Assembly (NCBI RefSeq): GCF_002156875.1
Contig: NZ_NCSY01000004.1
Location: 124,001 to 188,000, forward strand
From: Bacillus sp. EAC
GTDB lineage: Bacteria > Bacillota > Bacilli > Bacillales > Bacillaceae_G
Reading direction: 5' to 3'
Length of the DNA stretch: 64,000 nucleotides
In this document: piece after piece, positions 59,958 through 64,000 of the stretch
Numbering within the stretch: position 1 is the first letter of the stretch
How the letters are laid out: each line of letters starts with the position of its first letter
Notes under the pieces: generated by a model
Seen by the model: only the letters and a program-made list of their open reading frames with translations
What the model was told of the DNA's origin: nothing
Databases searched by the model: none
Made by a program: the position numbers and the translations under genes

Positions 59958-60167
59958 TGTAATAACATTTTTAAAACGGTATTTTTATCAATCTGATGAG
60001 TAAACACACTAATCGCCCCTTTCAAAATAGTTACTAGAAGTATGTAAAACTATTATATATAATTTTATAAATTTCTGATAACTAATATTTTCTATTATTA
60101 GTTTAGAAGGTTAATCAGATATTAGAGCGAATAGTAAAAAATAGTATTTTACTGGGAGGTAATAATT

Positions 60168-60326
60168 ATGGCCAATTTCACAATAACAAACGATGCTATT
60201 TCACTTAAATTTTATGATGAAACTGATGATCCCAAATTAGCAAGAGGCTCTAATGGGGATAATAGCGGTGTAATTAATCTTTGTAACAGACTAAAAACTT
60301 ATTTAGACAATAACAGTCATGAATAA
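60168..60326 (+). CDS. Small protein (52 aa) in operon with the PP2C-like gene
   Basis: A short frame with an excellent ribosome site (CTGGGAGGTAATAATT). The product begins MANFTITNDAISLKFYDETD and ends LKTYLDNNSHE; it is acidic and soluble. Its last codons overlap the next start by 8 bases, so the two are translationally coupled. I recognise no family. It may be a partner or substrate of the phosphatase-like protein. Confidence 0.65.
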   Translation: MANFTITNDAISLKFYDETDDPKLARGSNGDNSGVINLCNRLKTYLDNNSHE

Positions 60327-61131
60327 AAAAGTAAGAGATTTTAGCTGGGTCGGTAGCCAAGGAAGCTTTGTAGATAAACCTGACGTCATTACTTTAAACA
60401 ATGTCGTGCTTGGTAGGTATGGTGGTAATTCGAAAGCAGGTCAATATAAGAATGAAGATGGATGTTTAGTTTGGTCAAACGAGAGTGAAGATTGGGAGTT
60501 TATTATGTTATTGGATGCTCATAATACAGCGAAAAGTGCTGAAATCGTATTAAAGCAATTCGATAAATATAAATTGGAAATAAAGAGTTTACTATCAACG
60601 CTAACTAACTTTTATTCTTATAAAAATCTTGAAGAAAAGGTGTTAAATATCTTTCAAGAGAAAGCATTTATAGAAGAGTGTAGAAATACTCAGGGAGAGA
60701 CTGCATGCTTAATAATAGTTAGAAAAGATAAATACATTTGGTGGTTTTCAATTGGAGATTGCATTTTATATTTATACCATCCAGAACTTTCTGCACTAGG
60801 GCAATATCAATTAAATCAAAGACAATTTTTTGAGTGGGTTGGACAAGTCAATACGTTTGAACAATCAGTGCCATGCTTTAGTAGTGGAATAAAAGAATTA
60901 AGAAAAGGGATAAACCATATCTTACTAACAACTGATGGACTAATTGAGTGTCCAAATGACCCTTTTTCGAATCCAAAAGATATATTTAAAGCTTTTTTGG
61001 ATAAGTCAGATGAGAGAAATGTGCAATCACTGTTATTGAAAATCCAAGAAGAAAATGTAAGAGATAGCACAACAATCATTTCCTGGAAAGTAAATAGTTT
61101 GAAAGAAGCAAGTATGCCAAGTAATTTATAA
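60319..61131 (+). CDS. PP2C-like serine/threonine phosphatase domain protein
   Basis: A 270-residue protein with a diverged PP2C pattern: GRYGGNSKAGQYKNEDG (motif 1, Asp), LLDAHN (motif 2, in place of DGHGG), GETACLIIV, FSIGDCILY (GD), LLTTDGLIEC (TDG) and RDSTTIISW (DN/DS motif). Most metal-binding Asp positions are kept, so activity is plausible. It is coupled to a 52-residue protein upstream. The substrate is unknown. Confidence 0.78.
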   Translation: MNKKVRDFSWVGSQGSFVDKPDVITLNNVVLGRYGGNSKAGQYKNEDGCLVWSNESEDWEFIMLLDAHNTAKSAEIVLKQFDKYKLEIKSLLSTLTNFYSYKNLEEKVLNIFQEKAFIEECRNTQGETACLIIVRKDKYIWWFSIGDCILYLYHPELSALGQYQLNQRQFFEWVGQVNTFEQSVPCFSSGIKELRKGINHILLTTDGLIECPNDPFSNPKDIFKAFLDKSDERNVQSLLLKIQEENVRDSTTIISWKVNSLKEASMPSNL

Positions 61132-61188
61132 AATACGATTTTTTTTAGCGAGGGTATACAATTATAAAGGGAATGGGGAGGATTTTTG

Positions 61189-61605
61189 GTGGAAATTATT
61201 AAACAATGGAAACAAGATGAAAGTGATTTTATTAGACAAAAAGTAATAGAGCATAATATGAAGTGTCTTCCAGATGAATTAAAAATTCCTAAGGAAAATA
61301 TTAGTTTTATCGTAAAAAATGAAGAGGAAGAAATAGTTGGGGGAATAACAGTAACTACTTTCTGGCAGCACATGCACATTGATTATTTATGGGTATCAGA
61401 GGATTATCGACATGAAGGTTATGGCAGTAAACTGATAAATAAAGTAGAAGAGTTAGCAATTGAAAAGGGCTGTAGACTGATTAATGTAGATACATTTAGT
61501 TTTCAGGCTCCAGAATTTTATAAGAAACATGGATTTAAAGTGATTGGTGTAAGTGAAGACCATCCAAAAGGACATAATCATTATTTTTTGGAGAAAAGAC
61601 TTTAA
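61189..61605 (+). CDS. GNAT-family N-acetyltransferase
   Basis: A 138-residue single GNAT domain: [20 protein letters not shown], then the acetyl-CoA loop [21 protein letters not shown] and [25 protein letters not shown] at 61189 was preferred, since GGAGG lies 7 bases upstream; TTG at 61186 is the alternative. The substrate is unknown. It is followed by a P-loop kinase gene after 61 bases. Confidence 0.88.
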   Translation: MEIIKQWKQDESDFIRQKVIEHNMKCLPDELKIPKENISFIVKNEEEEIVGGITVTTFWQHMHIDYLWVSEDYRHEGYGSKLINKVEELAIEKGCRLINVDTFSFQAPEFYKKHGFKVIGVSEDHPKGHNHYFLEKRL

Positions 61606-61666
61606 ACTTGGTAAAAGAATAATCTACTAGAGTGTTCCTACTATTTCTAGGAGAGGAAGTAAGGCG

Positions 61667-62257
61667 TTGAAAAAAATATCGTTTCAAGGTGGAATGGCTA
61701 GTGGCAAGACAACTTTGATAAAACGTATTGAAAATAGGTTAAGAGATAAAGACATTATTTTTACATATGAAAATCCTTTTCCTGTTGTAGAGAAACGTAA
61801 GAAGTTGAATATAGATATTCACACAGAGGAAGGGTTTCTGGCCAATCAGCGATTATTTATCGAAAATGAAATTGATCGATTTAATCAACTACCAGATTGT
61901 AAAGTTATATTTGATAGAGGACCTGAGGATATAGAATTTTACACAATACATTTTCCGATTGCAAATGGAGTTAATTGGCATATTGAATCTGACTTGGAAC
62001 AAGAACTAATAAAGCTCCGTAAATGTCGTTCAGATTTGATTATCTATTTAGATGCAAGTGAGGAAACACTGAGAAAAAGAATGTTAAACGATAAAAATCG
62101 TTCTCGAAACTCGTTTGAGCAAAACATGAAATTGTATCAATTTGAAAGAGAATGGTTTAGTCAATTTAATACGACATTTGTAAATGTTGATAAAAGAACT
62201 CCAGTTGAAATGGAAGATTGGATGATTAAATTTTTTAAAGAACATAATTTTTTATAG
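61667..62257 (+). CDS. P-loop kinase-like protein (deoxynucleoside/thymidylate kinase-type)
   Basis: A 196-residue P-loop protein: Walker A QGGMASGKTT at the N-terminus, FDRGPEDIEFYTIHFP in the position of the DR(S/Y) motif of deoxynucleoside kinases, and a LID-like RKRMLNDKNRSR segment. It probably phosphorylates a small molecule, perhaps a nucleoside or an antibiotic. TTG start at 61667 behind GAGAGGAAGTAAGGCG. The specific substrate is unknown. Confidence 0.75.
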   Translation: MKKISFQGGMASGKTTLIKRIENRLRDKDIIFTYENPFPVVEKRKKLNIDIHTEEGFLANQRLFIENEIDRFNQLPDCKVIFDRGPEDIEFYTIHFPIANGVNWHIESDLEQELIKLRKCRSDLIIYLDASEETLRKRMLNDKNRSRNSFEQNMKLYQFEREWFSQFNTTFVNVDKRTPVEMEDWMIKFFKEHNFL

Positions 62258-62287
62258 TTTCACATTACTAAATGTTAATAAAATTCC

Positions 62288-62316
62288 TTGACCAAAAATA
62301 AACTATTTAATAAACT
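62288..62316 (+). promoter_or_regulatory. Promoter of the leader-peptide/UMP kinase unit
   Basis: -35 TTGACC (62288-62293), 17-base spacer, -10 TAAACT (62311-62316). The predicted start near 62323 leaves a leader of about 190 bases before the kinase gene. Confidence 0.6.
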
Positions 62317-62370
62317 TACTTAAGGAATATTTAGACTAGTTAAAAAACAAATGAAGGAGGGAAAGTAAAA

Positions 62371-62445
62371 TGAAAAATGTCAGATTTTCTTTTGAAAGTG
62401 GTTGGTATTTTCATTTATCTTTCTCTCTATCGTATTTTTTTTAGA
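62371..62445 (+). CDS. Leader peptide (24 aa) upstream of the UMP-kinase paralogue
   Basis: An ATG with a near-perfect ribosome site (GAAGGAGGGAAAGTAAA) opens a 24-codon frame beginning MKNVRFSFESGWYFHLSFS, rich in Phe, Ser and Tyr, that ends TAG. The stop codon lies directly at the foot of a terminator hairpin. This is the layout of ribosome-mediated attenuators that control antibiotic-resistance genes in Firmicutes. It is not annotated by length-based gene finders. Confidence 0.65.
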
Positions 62446-62480
62446 ACTAATGACTATCAGTCTTTAGTTCTTTTTTTATG
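62443..62480 (+). terminator. Intrinsic terminator in the UMP-kinase leader (probable attenuator)
   Basis: AGAACTAATGACT / AGTCTTTAGTTCT: outer AGAACTAA/TTAGTTCT stem and inner GACT/AGTC stem, followed by TTTTTTT. It lies between the leader peptide and the kinase gene, about 35 bases before the kinase start. Confidence 0.75.
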
Positions 62481-62511
62481 AATTTAATTACGAATGAGAG
62501 GGGAAAATTTA

Positions 62512-63249
62512 GTGACAAAATATAAACGTGTACTAATTAAACTTAGTGGTGGAGCTTTAGCGGATCAAGATGGAAATAGTTTTGGTTCAGATCGATTAGA
62601 ACATATTTCTAATGAAATTTTATCCTTAGTAAATTTGGGTGTAGAAGTATCTTTGGTTGTAGGTGGAGGAAACATATTTAGAGGGAGTTTAGCTGAAAGT
62701 TGGGGAATTGATAGAGTAGAAGCTGATAATATTGGAACGTTAGGTACTATTATTAATAGTTTAATGTTAAGGGGAGTATTAAAAAGTAAGATAGATAAAG
62801 AGGTACGGGTGATGACTTCTATTCCAGTAAATGCTGTTGCTGAACCTTATATAAGATTACGAGCTGTTCAACATCTAAATAAAGGATACATTGTGATTTT
62901 TGGTGGGGGAAATGGTCAGCCTTTTGTTACGACAGATTATCCTAGTGTTCAACGAGCAATCGAAACAAATAGCGATGCAATATTAGTGGCAAAGCAGGGA
63001 GTGGACGGAGTTTTTACAAGTGATCCAAAACAAAATATTGATGCGAAAATGTATAGTAATCTAAATTACAATGACGTAGTTAAAAATAATATTAAGGTGA
63101 TGGATCAATCTGCGCTATTACTTGCTAGAGATTATAAAATGCCAGTTCACATTTTTAATTTTGATGAATCTGGAGTAATGGAAAGAATCTGTTTAGGAGA
63201 GCACATTGGGACAATTATAAATCAGGGTTTAACCATTCTTAGTAAATAA
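62512..63249 (+). CDS. UMP kinase (PyrH) paralogue
   Basis: A 245-residue amino-acid-kinase-family protein with PyrH features: YKRVLIKLSGGALAD (phosphate loop), VVGGGNIFRG, DNIGTLGTIINSLML (the MGMLAT region), IFGGGNGQPFVTTDY and GVDGVFTSDP. Start GTG at 62512 follows AGAGGGG by 8 bases; the ATG at 62494 overlaps that site. The usual pyrH lies in the rpsB-tsf-frr cluster, so this is probably a second copy. Canonical residues such as the LSGEA loop are altered to LSGGA. The leader peptide and terminator upstream suggest inducible expression. Fosfomycin-kinase-like enzymes share this fold and are the alternative. Confidence 0.85.
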   Translation: MTKYKRVLIKLSGGALADQDGNSFGSDRLEHISNEILSLVNLGVEVSLVVGGGNIFRGSLAESWGIDRVEADNIGTLGTIINSLMLRGVLKSKIDKEVRVMTSIPVNAVAEPYIRLRAVQHLNKGYIVIFGGGNGQPFVTTDYPSVQRAIETNSDAILVAKQGVDGVFTSDPKQNIDAKMYSNLNYNDVVKNNIKVMDQSALLLARDYKMPVHIFNFDESGVMERICLGEHIGTIINQGLTILSK

Positions 63250-63274
63250 TGTAACCTGACTATTTTAGATAAAT

Positions 63275-63425
63275 TGTAAAACAAACTGTAAATAAAAAAG
63301 ATGATTGTATCAGATATACGAGATCCTGTAGGAATAGCAGGACAGAACTAAAAAACGAGCAACCTGGAGAGGAATTCTACATTTCTCCATGTTTACTGGC
63401 AACAAAGTTTACGAAAACAGCCATT
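63275..63425 (+). repeat. Dispersed intergenic repeat, copy 8 (degenerate)
   Basis: Both flanks match copy 6 (CAAACTGTAAATAAA.AAGATGATTG on the left, CTCCATGTTTACTGGCAACAAAGTTTACGAAAAC on the right in pieces), but the core is shortened to ATACGAGATCCTGTAGGAATAGCAGGACAG and GAGCAACCTGGAGAGGAATTC. Confidence 0.65.
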
Positions 63426-63582
63426 TTAAATAACGAATTAAAAATTAAATGTAGGTTATAAATTATCAAAATAAATCATTGATTTTATAAGTAAGATATA
63501 TATTAAGAATAAAAGAGTTGGTTTCAGTTTGATTTAAAGAATATACAATCGAATGTTGTTTTTCTTTGAAAGGGGCTGAAGT

Positions 63583-63777
63583 ATGAAAAGAAATAAAAAT
63601 ATGGCTCTAATCACATTATTAATTTGCTTTTTACTTATTTTTCTAATTGTCACTGCCATTCGTCACATTACAATCTACATGGTGTTTAGTTCTGGAATTA
63701 TGCCATTTATTATTATAGGAATAGTAAGTTTAGCCATTGTATTTCTATATTTAAGGGGTTTAAATCAAAGAAGATAA
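63583..63777 (+). CDS. Small two-helix membrane protein (64 aa)
   Basis: A 64-residue protein with two hydrophobic segments (about 7-26 and 33-57) and basic ends (MKRNKN and GLNQRR). The function is unknown. The ribosome site GAAAGGGGCTG is good, and a terminator with CCACCAACA..TTTGGTGG and a T run follows. Confidence 0.65.
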   Translation: MKRNKNMALITLLICFLLIFLIVTAIRHITIYMVFSSGIMPFIIIGIVSLAIVFLYLRGLNQRR

Positions 63778-63791
63778 TACGAACAAGACTA

Positions 63792-63820
63792 ATCCACCAA
63801 CAATTTGGTGGTTTTTTTAG
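63792..63820 (+). terminator. Intrinsic terminator after the small membrane protein
   Basis: ATCCACCAA / TTTGGTGGT stem followed by TTTTTTT. Confidence 0.85.
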
Positions 63821-63942
63821 AGGGGTTTTGTGGATTTTAAAGAATTATTAAATGAATTATATTTTATTAAAAACAGATTTAATAGGAAATTGAAATGACT
63901 ATATAAAAGAGTTAATCTCTATTTACAATTGGAGTGGGTAAG

Positions 63943-64000
63943 ATGGTTGAACTGTCAGCAATTAGTAATAAATTAGATAAAGAGTTTAATATAAAATCAT
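63943..64000 (+). CDS. 5' end of an unidentified gene
   Basis: ATG at 63943 behind TTGGAGTGGGTAAG opens a frame MVELSAISNKLDKEFNIKS that runs off the window. It is too short to classify. Confidence 0.5.
   Translation, partial: MVELSAISNKLDKEFNIKS

Noticed and set aside
62512-63249. Fosfomycin kinase (FomA-like)
   Set aside because: It has the same fold, but the motifs follow PyrH closely along the whole length; kept only as an alternative reading.

Overview
The window is AT-rich DNA from a spore-forming member of the Bacillaceae. Evidence for this is SpoVR, a ComC-type prepilin peptidase, OhrR/OhrA, a PgcA-type phosphosugar mutase, DUF1540 and DUF4004 proteins, strong AGGAGG ribosome binding sites, frequent TTG/GTG starts and many short U-tailed terminators. 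The exact genus cannot be fixed from the sequence. No rRNA, tRNA, CRISPR array, transposase or prophage was seen. The chromosome carries many decayed gene fragments and two families of structured intergenic repeats.

Layout. 1-3.8 kb: the end of a siderophore-type iron importer (two FecCD permeases and an ATPase), then a FetA/FetB-like exporter pair. 4-7.7 kb: ohrR-ohrA peroxide defence with a palindromic operator, and mprF. 8-13.3 kb: a two-component system followed by an RND efflux pump; matching 11-bp-spaced direct repeats lie in front of both. 13.4-18.1 kb: ArsB-like pump, a small HesB-like protein, a lone FTR1 permease, an alkyltransferase-like protein, and a DUF4004/bactofilin pair with a palindrome exactly filling the promoter spacer. 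18.2-20.6 kb: a five-unit 127-bp tandem hairpin array, a duplicated 73-bp leader, and a GH13 glucosidase that has apparently lost about 42 internal residues. 20.6-34.6 kb: housekeeping and envelope genes (membrane metallopeptidase, NlpC/P60 hydrolase, comC, penicillin acylase-like protein, patatin, NCS2 purine permease, SDR, phosphosugar mutase). 35-46 kb: spoVR, a YwaF-like membrane protein, a protease-tail remnant, and a 1691-residue secreted amylopullulanase with cre-like and MalR-like operators; decayed copies of spoVR and of the YwaF gene lie nearby. 46-50.5 kb: HxlR regulator with divergent FAD monooxygenase, then GTP cyclohydrolase II, RibD and a HAD phosphatase in a row. 51-53 kb: NUDIX, FlaR-like and DUF2332 genes. 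53.3-55.3 kb: an arsR-arsI-aquaporin-arsC operon with three copies of ATCAA-N6-TTGAT. 55.4-64 kb: a cupredoxin membrane protein, a Dph6-like ATPase, a pentapeptide protein, YciI, a YxeA-like lipoprotein, GNATs, a PP2C-like pair, and a UMP-kinase paralogue preceded by a 24-codon leader peptide and an intrinsic terminator.

The most interesting items are: the leader-peptide/terminator arrangement upstream of the extra UMP kinase; the three-gene set that could make 5-amino-6-ribitylaminouracil without riboflavin synthase genes; the deleted GH13 enzyme beside a duplicated, operator-bearing leader; the covarying tandem hairpin array; and the shared direct repeats linking the two-component system to its pump. 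All functional statements come from reading the sequence and recalled family knowledge; no database search was run.
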